Shown here: piece by piece, positions 1 to 8,298 of the stretch | How the letters are laid out: every line of letters begins with the position of its first letter | Position numbering within the stretch: position 1 is the first letter of the stretch | NCBI GenBank assembly: GCA_002404055.1 | Contig: DHIZ01000036.1 | Span: 1 to 22,212 of the forward strand | DNA: 22,212 nucleotides | Reading direction: 5' to 3' | Source of the DNA: Chloroflexi bacterium UBA4733 | GTDB lineage: Bacteria > Chloroflexota > UBA4733 | Made by a program: the position numbers and the translations under genes | Notes under the pieces: model-generated | Databases searched by the model: none | Seen by the model: only the letters and a program-made list of their open reading frames with translations | Told to the model about the DNA's origin: nothing

Positions 1-4
1 GGGA

Positions 5-2044
5 TTATCTGAAAGCCCTCTTAGTCGTGTTAACACTTTGCTGTCCAAGCCAGACATATTTGTTCTCTCGTGGACCCCAGAGGTCGGCATGGTGGACGTT
101 CGCTGGACCGTTCTTACCGACTTCCTTCACGAAGACACCTATGGCAACTCCCTGCTGGATATCGAAGACGTTTTCATCTCGTCCGCCCTCAGGTGGCAAT
201 TCGCGCTTCTTGCTGTTGCCGTGTAGATTCAGGATGTAGATGTCCGTAAATGTCTCCATGAGTTGTTGGCGCATCCCTCGGAATGTCGGGTTGTCCAGGT
301 AGCCATGGTTGGTGATGAAGGCGAGGATACCGGAACCGGTCTGCTGGATGCGCCACTGTCCGAAGCGCAGGAACTTCACGTAGTCGTCCTGGAGCCACTT
401 GGGATTACGCTCGCCGAGCGGCTTGCCGTCCACAGCGTAGTAGTCTCTGACTAGCCGCTCGATCCAGTCCCCTTTGTTGGCCGAGTTGCCGGAGTAGGGA
501 GGGTTGCCGAGGACCACCAGGATTGGCTTGTCTCGCTTGATGTCCGCTGCCGCATTGGCTTCCTCAGAGATGTAGCGTCCGACCAGCAGTTCCGACTTCT
601 TCAGCGCCTGCTCCAAGGTGTTGGTGAGGTATACCCCGAGTCGTTCATCTCCCGTGAAGGTGTAGGCCCAATCCTTGCGCTGCGATTCCGGCAGGTCGAG
701 TCCTGCCAGTTGCATGCCGAGCTTCAGGTGGGCGACCGCGTATGGCGCGATGAGCAGTTCGAATCCGTGGATGCGGGGCAGCAACTGACTGCGGACGTAG
801 CCGGACCACAGACCGGCCTGACGCTGTTGCATGAAGTGCTGGCGGATGTGGTCGGTGACGGCGTAGAGGAACGTCGCGGTGCCACAGGCAGGGTCCAAAA
901 TCTGTACTCGGGGCATACGCTCAACTATGGAGCGTCCCGCGGCGTTCGTGCGTTGGTGCGTCACGTCGCCCGTATCCGCGAGGCCGTCTGCACAGCCGAA
1001 ACGTTCTCTCAGCAGGTGATCGACGGAGCGCACGATGTACGAAACCACCGGCTCAGGCGTGTAGTAGACGCCGCGGGACTCCCGTAACTTCGGGTCGTAG
1101 GCGGCCAGAAAGGTCTCGTAGAAATGCACGACGGGGTCTTCCTGACGGGTGCGCTTGCCAAAGTCCGCCAGGACCAGGGCCATGTCCGTCTGCGCCAGCA
1201 GTTGCGCGAGGTCATCGACGAAGCCGATGAAGGGTTCGTCGTCCACATCCGGCCCCGTGATCGTATTGAAGAGGCGGCGGAGAAACGGGTTAGTGCGAGG
1301 GATTTCGCGGGCGGCATCCTGACGGCGGAAGGGGGTGGATCCGGTGTGGTTGATGCGCGCCGCAAACAAGCCGTAGCTCAAGGTCTGGGCGAACATGTCT
1401 GCAAACTGCGGTATGGGCAAGTCCGGGATGAGCACCTCGGTAAACGCCGAGCGTAAGTCCTTAAGTTCGTCGGACTCTGACCCCGTAGCGAAGCTCTGCA
1501 CAATGATGTCGCGGATCAGGTGGGTCAGGCGAGCCATGCGTTGGGCCAGGTCGCGCGGTGTGCGGATCGGTTCCGGCTGGCGGGCCAGAAAGTCACGCAG
1601 CAGGCTGACCACGGCTACCATGCCGGCTTGATCTATGACCAGGCGACCGCCGCGTGTACGTTCCCACGAGCCAAGGCGGGCCGTCAACCGTCGCTCTCCA
1701 CCGACATACCAGCGAAACTCCAGGTAGTCGGTGAGCAGCAGGTTATCAAGAGACGGCAGGTAACGGCGGAGTTGTTCGCTGCGCTCCGTCTCGTCCAGCG
1801 ATACCCCGATGTCTTTCGTTTCGACGTAGCCGATGGTGAGCGGTCCATGACCCGTGTCGCGGGATACCACGTAATCCGGGGCGCCGCAGGCTACCCTTTT
1901 GGGGTCGTTTGTGGCGGTGACACCCGGGCCGAGCGCCTCGATCAGTTCCTTCAGCGCCGGTCGGTAACTATGCTCCGTGGCGAGGCCCGACCGCAACGTC
2001 CGCTCAACATCTCTTTGATACGACTGGATCGGGTTCGTGCTCAC
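5..2044 (-). CDS. Type ISP-like restriction-modification enzyme, truncated at its C-terminus
   Basis: Likely a single-chain restriction-modification protein that methylates adenine in DNA and carries its own nuclease domain. The N-terminus has a PD-(D/E)XK-like pattern (D57, then E75-x-K77 in VETKD). The methyltransferase core has motif I DPACGT at about residue 384 and motif IV NPPY at about 514. No helicase motifs are visible, so this resembles the short nuclease-methyltransferase form rather than LlaGI-type enzymes. The open frame extends upstream to 2299, but that extension is low-quality sequence and runs into the divergent Uma2 gene. The GTG at 2044, reading VSTNPIQSYQRDVERTLRSG, looks like the family start. 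The protein is 679 residues and stops at TAA just after the methyltransferase domain, so the C-terminal target-recognition region of the family is missing. The stop is four bases from the window edge, so a frameshift with continuation outside cannot be excluded. Family assignment is confident; activity is doubtful. Confidence 0.8.
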   Translation of the reverse strand: MSTNPIQSYQRDVERTLRSGLATEHSYRPALKELIEALGPGVTATNDPKRVACGAPDYVVSRDTGHGPLTIGYVETKDIGVSLDETERSEQLRRYLPSLDNLLLTDYLEFRWYVGGERRLTARLGSWERTRGGRLVIDQAGMVAVVSLLRDFLARQPEPIRTPRDLAQRMARLTHLIRDIIVQSFATGSESDELKDLRSAFTEVLIPDLPIPQFADMFAQTLSYGLFAARINHTGSTPFRRQDAAREIPRTNPFLRRLFNTITGPDVDDEPFIGFVDDLAQLLAQTDMALVLADFGKRTRQEDPVVHFYETFLAAYDPKLRESRGVYYTPEPVVSYIVRSVDHLLRERFGCADGLADTGDVTHQRTNAAGRSIVERMPRVQILDPACGTATFLYAVTDHIRQHFMQQRQAGLWSGYVRSQLLPRIHGFELLIAPYAVAHLKLGMQLAGLDLPESQRKDWAYTFTGDERLGVYLTNTLEQALKKSELLVGRYISEEANAAADIKRDKPILVVLGNPPYSGNSANKGDWIERLVRDYYAVDGKPLGERNPKWLQDDYVKFLRFGQWRIQQTGSGILAFITNHGYLDNPTFRGMRQQLMETFTDIYILNLHGNSKKRELPPEGGRDENVFDIQQGVAIGVFVKEVGKNGPANVHHADLWGPRENKYVWLGQQSVNTTKRAFR

Positions 2045-2113
2045 TTTTTCGTACCCCCGAATGAGAGTGATGCCCCCGGCCCTTTGGACCAGGATTTGCC
2101 CAAGCAGACGGCT

Positions 2114-2152
2114 TTGACAAGTATTTTTCGTCCCAGATGGTATGGCCTGGGA
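2114..2152. promoter_or_regulatory. Candidate divergent promoter/operator region between the R-M gene and Uma2
   Basis: The 160-250 bp between the two divergent genes holds a perfect -35 hexamer TTGACA at 2114-2119 on the plus strand. An imperfect TGGTAT follows 18 bp later. A 6-bp inverted repeat, tcccag/ctggga, lies at 2131-2136 and 2147-2152. On the minus strand, TTGCGT-17 bp-TACCAT overlaps the same stretch. The -10 matches are weak and the inverted repeat is short, so this is only a candidate control region. Confidence 0.25.
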
Positions 2153-2297
2153 ACGAAAGACGCAAGACTCTCGCCCTTGGCGGAGCCAAATTGCGGCCGA
2201 CGATACAATGGAAGCTATGGACAGTATGCTATCCCTTGATCGCGTTCTGGAACGTGTCCTGGCAAGGCCGCAGGGCGGGAAGGCGGTGTTGAACGCC

Positions 2298-2873
2298 ATG
2301 GTGCTGACCAGGCGGCGCTACCGGTTTGATGAGTGGATCGACTCGCCCGAGAACACCATGCTCAGCGAACTGGTAGAGGGGATCCCGGTAGAGCGCATGT
2401 CTACATCGCGGGACCATGGCAGGGTGGTGGCAGAGCTGTTCGATTGGCTGCGTCGCGCTGAACGCGCCGGCTTCGGTGAAGTGGCGCTTGGACCGGTGGC
2501 CGTGGTGTTGGATGCATCGGGGCCGCGCCGGAACGTGCGCGAGCCGGACCTCTGCTTCATTCAGGAGCAGCGCCTCTATATTGTCACCGGCAAGGGCATC
2601 GAAGGGGTGCCTGATCTTGTCATCGAGGTGCTGTCACCGACGAACCGGAACGACCAGTTGCCCGGCGGTGATATCTGGCGAGACTATGAGCGGTTCCGCG
2701 TGCCGGATTACTGGATCGTAGACCCGGAGATACGGACTGTCAGTCAATATGCGCATCTGGGCGATCATTATGGGCTGCCGGTGGTGTTGCGCCCTGGCGA
2801 TGCGCTAAAGAGCGTCCTGTTGCCCGGCATAATCCTTCCAGTGGCGGATATTTTCGCGTCGCTGCAGGGGTAG
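2298..2873 (+). CDS. Uma2 family (DUF820) endonuclease-like protein
   Basis: A member of the Uma2/DUF820 family, which has a PD-(D/E)XK nuclease-like fold and is abundant in cyanobacteria and Chloroflexota. The cellular role is unsettled. Visible family marks are the N-terminal RRRYRFDEW, ELVEGIPV, EPDLCFI (the acidic residue of the fold), PDLVIEVLSPTNR, and the C-terminal PDYWIVDPE. The usual lysine of the last motif appears as arginine in this copy. I chose the ATG at 2298 because it gives 191 residues, matching the family and the two later copies in this window. Upstream in-frame ATGs at 2208 and 2217 would add about 30 residues of non-family sequence. It is divergent from the restriction-modification gene and diverges clearly in sequence from the other two Uma2 genes. 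Confidence 0.8.
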   Translation: MVLTRRRYRFDEWIDSPENTMLSELVEGIPVERMSTSRDHGRVVAELFDWLRRAERAGFGEVALGPVAVVLDASGPRRNVREPDLCFIQEQRLYIVTGKGIEGVPDLVIEVLSPTNRNDQLPGGDIWRDYERFRVPDYWIVDPEIRTVSQYAHLGDHYGLPVVLRPGDALKSVLLPGIILPVADIFASLQG

Positions 2874-2885
2874 GCCCAACGTCCG

Positions 2886-3773
2886 ATGCGGAATGAGGCG
2901 GGCACGATGACGGCTATCGCGACGATCTCAACGGCGGGTCAGTCTTGTTGCGCTACCATGGTCGACGTTTGGTGGCTTGAGCCGGGCATCGTCGGAGAGT
3001 TCTATTGCGCACCGGAATGGCATGTGCTGCCCCGCCTACTCGGTGACTACACGTTCTGGTTCGTGCGTGGCGGGGTTGGCACGCTCACTTGTGCAGGCCG
3101 CGACTACGGTCTCACCGCCGGCGACTTGCTCGTCGTGCCCCCGGGCGTCGTCCACGCGGCGACGCACGATCCAGCCCGGCCACTCTGGGTGATCACCACG
3201 CACTTCACCGTGCATACCCACGAGGGAGTGCTGCCTTCACTCCCATCCGAGGCCGACCCGTCGCTACACCGCCACTTGATCGAGCCCCACGCGTTCGATG
3301 CTTATTTCACGCGACTGCTGGCGCTCCGGGCACTGCAGCCACCGGAGTGGCAGGCTGTGAGTAGCGCACTACTGCTACTCCTGCTTACTGAACTGAGGCG
3401 AGAGGACGCCCAGTTCACCCTCGCGCTCACCCGTGGTTGTCACGATCACCCGGCCATTGCTCAGGCGCTGTTGCGTCTGGAGACTAAAGGACGCTACTTT
3501 GCTACGTCCGGCGCCTTGGCCAAGGCGTGCGGCTTCTCGTTAGGCCACTTCTGTCGGGTCTTCCAGCGACAATTCGGCTGCCCGCCTCAGCACTACCTGC
3601 TCCAGCGCCGTATCGACCGGGCTCGCCAATTACTCCTGGAGAGCGACCTGAACATGCGGCAAGTGGCCCAGGCACTTGGCTACCGGGATGTCTATTTCTT
3701 CACGCGCCAGTTCAAAGCACTGGTGGGGCAGCCGCCCGCCGCCTTCCGACGTGAGGCTAGGGACCGAACGTGA
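2886..3773 (+). CDS. AraC family transcriptional regulator with N-terminal cupin domain
   Basis: A cytoplasmic DNA-binding regulator that probably senses a sugar or related metabolite. Residues about 40-110 form an AraC-type cupin sensor (FYCAPEWH, then GVGTLTCAG, then GDLLVVPPGVVHAA). Residues about 204-290 form the double helix-turn-helix DNA-binding domain: ALAKACGFSLGHFCRVFQRQ, then MRQVAQALGYRDVYFFTRQF and a final P-x-x-FRRE. The length of 295 residues is normal for the family. A second ATG at 2907 is better placed behind a purine-rich stretch (gaggcggg, 2895-2902), so the true start may be there. It lies 12 bp after the Uma2 gene and 135 bp before a sugar-binding lipoprotein gene, the usual arrangement for a local activator of a carbohydrate uptake operon. 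Confidence 0.9.
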   Translation: MRNEAGTMTAIATISTAGQSCCATMVDVWWLEPGIVGEFYCAPEWHVLPRLLGDYTFWFVRGGVGTLTCAGRDYGLTAGDLLVVPPGVVHAATHDPARPLWVITTHFTVHTHEGVLPSLPSEADPSLHRHLIEPHAFDAYFTRLLALRALQPPEWQAVSSALLLLLLTELRREDAQFTLALTRGCHDHPAIAQALLRLETKGRYFATSGALAKACGFSLGHFCRVFQRQFGCPPQHYLLQRRIDRARQLLLESDLNMRQVAQALGYRDVYFFTRQFKALVGQPPAAFRREARDRT

Positions 3774-3804
3774 ACGAGGCGCAACCGATGACTGCATCAA
3801 ACCA

Positions 3805-3859
3805 GTGCAAATGCACGTTTCACGCGTCCATTGCCGTGGCACGGTCATGCCGCTAGCAT
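3805..3859 (+). promoter_or_regulatory. Candidate promoter and operator ahead of the first sugar-binding protein gene
   Basis: TTGCCG at 3831-3836 is followed after exactly 17 bp by TAGCAT at 3854-3859. Each matches the sigma-70 consensus at four of six positions. A short palindrome, gtgca-aa-tgcac, lies just upstream at 3805-3816 and could be a regulator site. The placement between an AraC-type regulator and its probable target supports this reading, but the matches are modest and the promoter is unproven. Confidence 0.3.
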
Positions 3860-3908
3860 GCAGCGAGTAGTGCCTTCGCGGAACATTCCACCAGAATGGG
3901 AGAGATAT

Positions 3909-5411
3909 ATGCCCGACAACAGCATCTCGAACTTGGGGGCCAGAGCGCTGGCCCGTGTGCTGCCTCGCCGCCGCCTGCTGACCGTGCTGGTCGCGGGCGC
4001 GACGATACCGTTGCTGGCAGCCTGCGGGGGGAGCGCCACCGCCATCGTCACCGCCTCGACCACGAGGACTACCACAGTGGCTGCCACCCCGTCCCTGGCC
4101 TCCACAACGTCCCGGACCGCGGCCGCGCCAGCCACGAGCGCCGCGACGACGACTTCGGCCACGACGACTAGCGCGGCTGCAGCACCCGTAGCCACCGCCG
4201 CGCCGACCCAGCCGGTAGCAGCGGGTAGCAAACTCGTCTTTTGGAATGCTACCGAAGGCACAGTGACGGGCTACGAACAAGGCGACAAGAATGGCTTCCT
4301 CGACTATTTTCGGGCGAAACATCCCGAGATCCAGTTAGAGGCGGATTACTTCCCGGACATCTACACGAAGTACGAGAAGACGGCTGTCGCCGGCACGCCG
4401 CCGGATGTTTCCTTTGTCAGCGTCGTTTCGGTCTACGACTACGCGAAGAAGGGATTCCTCACCAACCTGCAGCCCTACTGGAACCGCAGCAAGCTGGGCA
4501 TGGGGAACTACTATCAGGTCTTTTTTGACGCGATGCGGTACCCATCGACCACAGCGGATCTCTACGCCATACCGTACGAGTGGATCAATACCTGGCTCAC
4601 CTACAACAAGGATCTATTCCAGCATGCGGGCGTACCGTTTCCCGACGAGACCTGGACGTACGCCAAGGTGCGTGACACGGCGCACGGGCTTACCGACTCG
4701 ACCAAGCCGCAGTGGGGCACCACGTCCAGCATCGACTACAGCCATCTCGGCTGCATCATCCCCTCCAACGGAGGAAGCCATCTCAGCCCGGACTACCGCA
4801 AGTGCACCTTCGATTCGCCGGAGAACGTCAACACGATTCAGTACCTGCACGATCTGATGTACAAGGATAATGCGGCCCCGCCATCCGGCACCAAAGCTCC
4901 AGACAAGGGTTGGTTTGTCAACAATCAGCAATCCATCAGCATGTGGGATTGCTGCGGCACCCTTGGCACGTACCGTCAGAGCAAGGGACTATCTTGGGAC
5001 ATTACTCTGAACCCGAAGGGCACGAAAGGGCAGTATAACGTCGGATGGTCCAACCAGTACGTCATATCGACCGTATCCAAAGTGAAGGACTCGGCCTGGG
5101 AGTTGATCACTGACTCTATCCGCCCGGATCGCCCGCCACTGACTTTTGGACAGGGCAAGGCGCCAATCATCAAGGCTGCCGCCGAGGCCTGGCTGGTTGA
5201 CCAGAAGAATGAGCCACCGGCGAACCTTAAGGTCTACTTGGACGAGCAGTACCTCACGCAACTCGTCGTCGGTCCTAACTGGAACGACTGGCAGAAAGTG
5301 CTCAACCAGCAACTCAATGATGCCCTTCAGAACAAGGTATCAGTTCCCGACGCCGTAACTGCGGCCACCAAGGCCGTGCAGGTCGTGCTTGATAAGGCCT
5401 TCGCTTCATGA
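3909..5411 (+). CDS. Extracellular solute-binding protein, family 1 (ABC sugar importer lipoprotein)
   Basis: A surface-anchored binding protein for an ABC importer, most likely of sugars or oligosaccharides. The ATG at 3909 has gggag six bases upstream. It yields 500 residues with an Arg-rich n-region (PRRRLLTVLVAG), a hydrophobic core and a lipobox LLAAC whose Cys39 would be lipidated. Residues about 42-105 are an Ala/Thr/Ser low-complexity linker. The binding domain follows, with the typical family 1 text FWNATEG, KTAVAGTPPDVSFVS and YAIPYEWINTWLTYNKDLF. The upstream in-frame extension to 3831 is not signal-like and is rejected. The gene follows an AraC regulator, but no permease or ATPase follows it. 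The stop overlaps an ATG (ATGA) that opens a degenerate frame, suggesting partners were lost. The exact substrate cannot be told from sequence. Confidence 0.93.
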   Translation: MPDNSISNLGARALARVLPRRRLLTVLVAGATIPLLAACGGSATAIVTASTTRTTTVAATPSLASTTSRTAAAPATSAATTTSATTTSAAAAPVATAAPTQPVAAGSKLVFWNATEGTVTGYEQGDKNGFLDYFRAKHPEIQLEADYFPDIYTKYEKTAVAGTPPDVSFVSVVSVYDYAKKGFLTNLQPYWNRSKLGMGNYYQVFFDAMRYPSTTADLYAIPYEWINTWLTYNKDLFQHAGVPFPDETWTYAKVRDTAHGLTDSTKPQWGTTSSIDYSHLGCIIPSNGGSHLSPDYRKCTFDSPENVNTIQYLHDLMYKDNAAPPSGTKAPDKGWFVNNQQSISMWDCCGTLGTYRQSKGLSWDITLNPKGTKGQYNVGWSNQYVISTVSKVKDSAWELITDSIRPDRPPLTFGQGKAPIIKAAAEAWLVDQKNEPPANLKVYLDEQYLTQLVVGPNWNDWQKVLNQQLNDALQNKVSVPDAVTAATKAVQVVLDKAFAS

Positions 5412-5716
5412 CGGATTCCGCCGGATTGGCAGGCCGGATCTCGATGCCTCCGCGCGAATTCTCGACATTGGCTTACTACAACCGCTTCTACGTCGACTTA
5501 AGATCCGAACTCACCTTTCGTGCCACCGATAGCGTCGGCTGGCGAACCTGGAAGGCGGCGCTGACAGCGAAGCTCACGGACTCAAGATCGGAGCAAGATA
5601 ATGCAAAGTATGCAGGTGCAGATGCATTGTTGCCGGTCAACTGCGTCGGTACGATGTCTTGGACGGTAGCGCCGGTGCCGAGACAGCATGGCCGGAACTG
5701 TCCGGACGTTAGGTAG
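5408..5716 (+). pseudogene. Probable hydrolase-gene remnant downstream of the binding protein
   Basis: A 102-codon frame starts at the ATGA overlap with the preceding stop. Its first half, roughly to 5583, reads like a protein N-terminus (PPREFSTLAYYNRFYVDL, then WRTWKAALTAKLTD). The pattern of a tryptophan followed by K/R-x-x-L-x-x-x-L resembles the N-terminal segment of the alpha/beta hydrolase encoded at 6521 (TLAEWQVQLRAALWQVLG). The second half has no recognisable character. My reading is a truncated leftover of an esterase-like gene. It could instead be a small real protein, since translational coupling is possible. The 316 bp between the flanking genes hold nothing else I can identify. 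Confidence 0.35.
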
Positions 5717-5727
5717 GGAGGCGGATC

Positions 5728-6510
5728 GTGGCAACAGTACGCGCGGAGGCAACCTTAACGGCAGAGCAGCGCCGGCAGGCCGAAGTAGACGGCTATTTCG
5801 TCGTGGAGGGCCTGCTCTCGCCCGAGCGGTGCGGGGCCTACATCACCCGGCTCACGGAGTACGCCACCAGCGAACGCCCCTTGCCGAACGGTCTCAGCAT
5901 CCAGCGGGAGCCGCAGGTGGCGCGCGGTGAGTTAGCGGCCAAGCCGGGGGAAGACGTCCGCAAAATCAGCGGCGTGGCCAAGGGCGATGACCTCTTCCGG
6001 CAACTGGTGCTGCATCCGACCATCGTGGCGCTGATGCAAGGTCTCATGGGCCCGAACCTCAAGCTGTTCCGAGCGGACGTGCTCATGAAGCCGGCTGGGA
6101 TCGGTTCGGCCAAAGGGATGCACCAGGATTCGCCCTACTGGCCGATCCAGCCGATGGCGCTGTGGTCCTGCTGGCTGCCCTTCGATCCGGCGACGCTGGA
6201 GAACGGCTGCATGACGGCCATCCCCGCCAGCCAGACGCGAGGCGCCTTACCCCATGTGCATGTCACCGACGATTACGTGATCTCGGCTGCGCACTACGAC
6301 CAGCGCCAAGTTGTGCCGATCCCCATGACACCGGGGAGCGGCCTCTTCTTCCACAGCCTGCTGCTGCACGGCACCGCCGCGAACCGCTCGATCCAGCCCC
6401 GCCGCGCCATCACGATGAGCTACATGGCTGCCGAGTATCACTACACCGGCAAGCCGCCCCAGCCCGACTACCTGCACATCAGCGGCGGCCATGTCCCAGG
6501 CGGCGTGTAA
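5728..6510 (+). CDS. Phytanoyl-CoA dioxygenase (PhyH) family protein
   Basis: A non-haem Fe(II)/2-oxoglutarate-dependent oxygenase that hydroxylates or otherwise oxidises a small molecule in the cytoplasm. The iron site is visible: H132-x-D134 in MHQDSPYW and the distal histidine H214 in LLLHGTAANRS. R225 or R226 is placed to hold 2-oxoglutarate. N-terminal DGYFVVEGLLSPE is the usual PhyH opening. The GTG start at 5728 follows agggaggcgg with good spacing. The length of 260 residues is normal. The next gene starts 10 bp after this stop, so the two are almost certainly co-transcribed. The family name does not imply phytanoyl-CoA as substrate; bacterial members act on many compounds. The setting beside a sugar-binding protein and a hydrolase suggests a catabolic step. 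Confidence 0.88.
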   Translation: MATVRAEATLTAEQRRQAEVDGYFVVEGLLSPERCGAYITRLTEYATSERPLPNGLSIQREPQVARGELAAKPGEDVRKISGVAKGDDLFRQLVLHPTIVALMQGLMGPNLKLFRADVLMKPAGIGSAKGMHQDSPYWPIQPMALWSCWLPFDPATLENGCMTAIPASQTRGALPHVHVTDDYVISAAHYDQRQVVPIPMTPGSGLFFHSLLLHGTAANRSIQPRRAITMSYMAAEYHYTGKPPQPDYLHISGGHVPGGV

Positions 6511-6520
6511 GGTGTCGACG

Positions 6521-7654
6521 ATGCCTGCATCACCGGAGGGCCCTGCCGCAGACGACCGAGAACGGTCGTCCCAATCGGTACACGCCGCTGCTCCTTCCGC
6601 AAGCGGAGCCGAGGAGGCGCCAGGGTTGGCGACCCATGCGTTGCTGCAACGCCTGCTGCTGGTAACGCCGTCGCGTCTTAGCCTACCGAAGTCCGTGGAC
6701 AGTCCAACGACGCTGGCAGAGTGGCAGGTGCAACTCCGAGCTGCTCTCTGGCAGGTGCTTGGGGTAGCGCCAGAGCCCCAGCAACCGGTCGCAGTGCAGG
6801 TGCTGGACAGCGAACAGTGTGATGGCTACACGCGACAGCATCTGCGCTACGCCGGCACGTTGGGGGGAACCGGCATAGCCTACCTGCTCGTACCGGACGG
6901 AGCGACCGGGCAGGCGCGGCCCGGGTTGATCTGTCTGCATGGGCACGGCGCCAACCTCGGCAAAGCACTCGTCGTGGGGCTGCCGCCGGACGCGGAGGCG
7001 GCAGCAACGATCGCCAGACTGCGCTACGACTTCGCCGTCGCCTTTGCCCAACGTGGCTATGTGACACTGGCCCCCGACGCCATCGGCTTCGGTGAGCGCG
7101 CTCCAGACCACTCTGGCGGCTATCACACCGCCATGGGGCTCGTTGCGGAATATCTGGGACACTCCCTCACCGGCCTGCGTTTGCTCGACGACCAACGGGC
7201 GCTGACGGTGCTGGCGACCCGGCCCGAGGTGGATGCGCGCCGGCTTGGCACGGTCGGACTGTCTGAAGGAGGGAAGCGGGCCCTCTTCCTCGCGGCCTTT
7301 GATGAGCGCATCCGGGCCGCTGTCGTGAGTGGCTACTTCACCACCCTGCGCCAGGAAGTGCTGACCTGGCGGCGGTTGCAGGGCTGGGACCTCTGCAACC
7401 ACCTGTTCGGACTACTCCGGCTCTGCGATCTGCCGGACATCGCCGCGCTCGTGGCTCCGCGTCCTCTGCTCATTCAAAACGGCCGTCGGGATTCTCTCTA
7501 CGGCGTCGAGGAGGTGGAGACGGGCTTCGCCACCGTGCGCCGCGCCTACGCTGTCGGAGAGGAGACCACCTGCGCGCTGGACCTGTTCGACGGGGAACAC
7601 GTCTTCAATTTGGCTCCTGCCGCGGGATGGTTCGCTCGTCACCTCGCTGCGTGA
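6521..7654 (+). CDS. Alpha/beta hydrolase (dienelactone hydrolase / acetylxylan esterase-like)
   Basis: A serine hydrolase, probably an esterase. The fold shows an oxyanion-region motif (GLICLHGHGANLG), the nucleophile elbow GLSEGG with S248, the acid in NGRRDSLYG (D324) and the histidine in FDGEHVFN (H360). No secretion signal is evident, so it probably acts in the cytoplasm. The ATG at 6521 is preferred because aaggtg lies six bases upstream. The in-frame ATG at 6491 would overlap the oxygenase gene and add non-family residues. The first about 35 residues are Ala/Ser/Glu-rich and probably disordered. It forms a tight pair with the PhyH-family gene. Together with the upstream binding protein they suggest uptake, ester cleavage and oxidation of an acylated or aromatic glycoside-type compound, which is an inference from context only. 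Confidence 0.85.
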   Translation: MPASPEGPAADDRERSSQSVHAAAPSASGAEEAPGLATHALLQRLLLVTPSRLSLPKSVDSPTTLAEWQVQLRAALWQVLGVAPEPQQPVAVQVLDSEQCDGYTRQHLRYAGTLGGTGIAYLLVPDGATGQARPGLICLHGHGANLGKALVVGLPPDAEAAATIARLRYDFAVAFAQRGYVTLAPDAIGFGERAPDHSGGYHTAMGLVAEYLGHSLTGLRLLDDQRALTVLATRPEVDARRLGTVGLSEGGKRALFLAAFDERIRAAVVSGYFTTLRQEVLTWRRLQGWDLCNHLFGLLRLCDLPDIAALVAPRPLLIQNGRRDSLYGVEEVETGFATVRRAYAVGEETTCALDLFDGEHVFNLAPAAGWFARHLAA

Positions 7655-7674
7655 GATCCAAGCACAAATTGCAT

Positions 7675-8275
7675 GAGGATGGCGGAGGAGTCCATTTTTG
7701 CCACTATTCCCTCTGCTCGCCCTGCGAGAAGCCGTCGTGAACGCGCTCTGTCACCGAGACTATTCCATTCCGGGTGGCGCCGTCAGTATCACCATTTATG
7801 ACGACCGGTTAGAGGTTTGGAGCGCTGGAACGCTGCCGTTTGGTCTCCAGGTTGAGGACCTCAAGCGGGATCATCAGTCGCGCCCGCGCAACCTGTTGAT
7901 TGCCGGCGTGTTCTACCGCCGCGGCCTCGTCGAACAGTGGGGACGCGGCACGCAGAACATCGTCGAACTCTGCGTCGAGGCCGGGCATCCGGAACCGGAG
8001 TTTGTGGAGCAAGCGGGTGCAGTTGGTGTTCGCTTCCTGCCGAGCGGCTACATTGCCCGCACCGAGTCGGCCACGACCTCACGCCTCGTCAGCGCGAGAT
8101 TCTGCACTTGCTGGCCCAAAAGGGACCAATGTCCGCAGCCGAGATTCATGCCGCGATAAGCCATCCGCAATCGAAACGATCAGTCCAGACAGACCTGGCG
8201 CTCCTGCATCGGCTCAATCTTGTGGATCCCACCGGACGGGGCCGGGCAGTAGTGCATCGGTTACGTCGGTAAGAT
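7675..8275 (+). pseudogene. Remnant of an AlbA_2/HATPase_c_4-type ATP-binding transcriptional regulator
   Basis: The frame from about 7698 encodes the C-terminal ATPase-like half of this regulator family (ALREAVVNALCHRDYS, then IYDDRLEVWSAGTLPFG, then VEQWGRGTQNIVELC). The N-terminal DNA-binding AlbA_2 domain is absent: a stop in this frame at 7674-7676 and the preceding hydrolase gene leave no room. The frame then breaks at a run of three C's (8056-8058). Restoring one C joins SGYIA to a second frame reading PHRVGHDLTPRQREIL and a winged-helix tail that ends at 8270-8272 (RLRR). The piece is therefore both truncated at its start and frameshifted. A TTG at 7698 with ggaggag upstream could allow translation of a short product, but I read this as a decaying gene. 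Confidence 0.75.
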
Positions 8276-8298
8276 TAAGAGGCCCGCCCCAACGACGC

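Noticed and set aside
1520..2239. 239-codon plus-strand frame opposite the restriction-modification gene
   Set aside because: No recognisable domain, and it lies antisense to the well-supported nuclease region.
3630..4322. Long minus-strand frame rich in glycine and arginine
   Set aside because: A shadow of the AraC end and the Ala/Thr linker of the binding protein; the composition follows from the GC-rich plus-strand codons.
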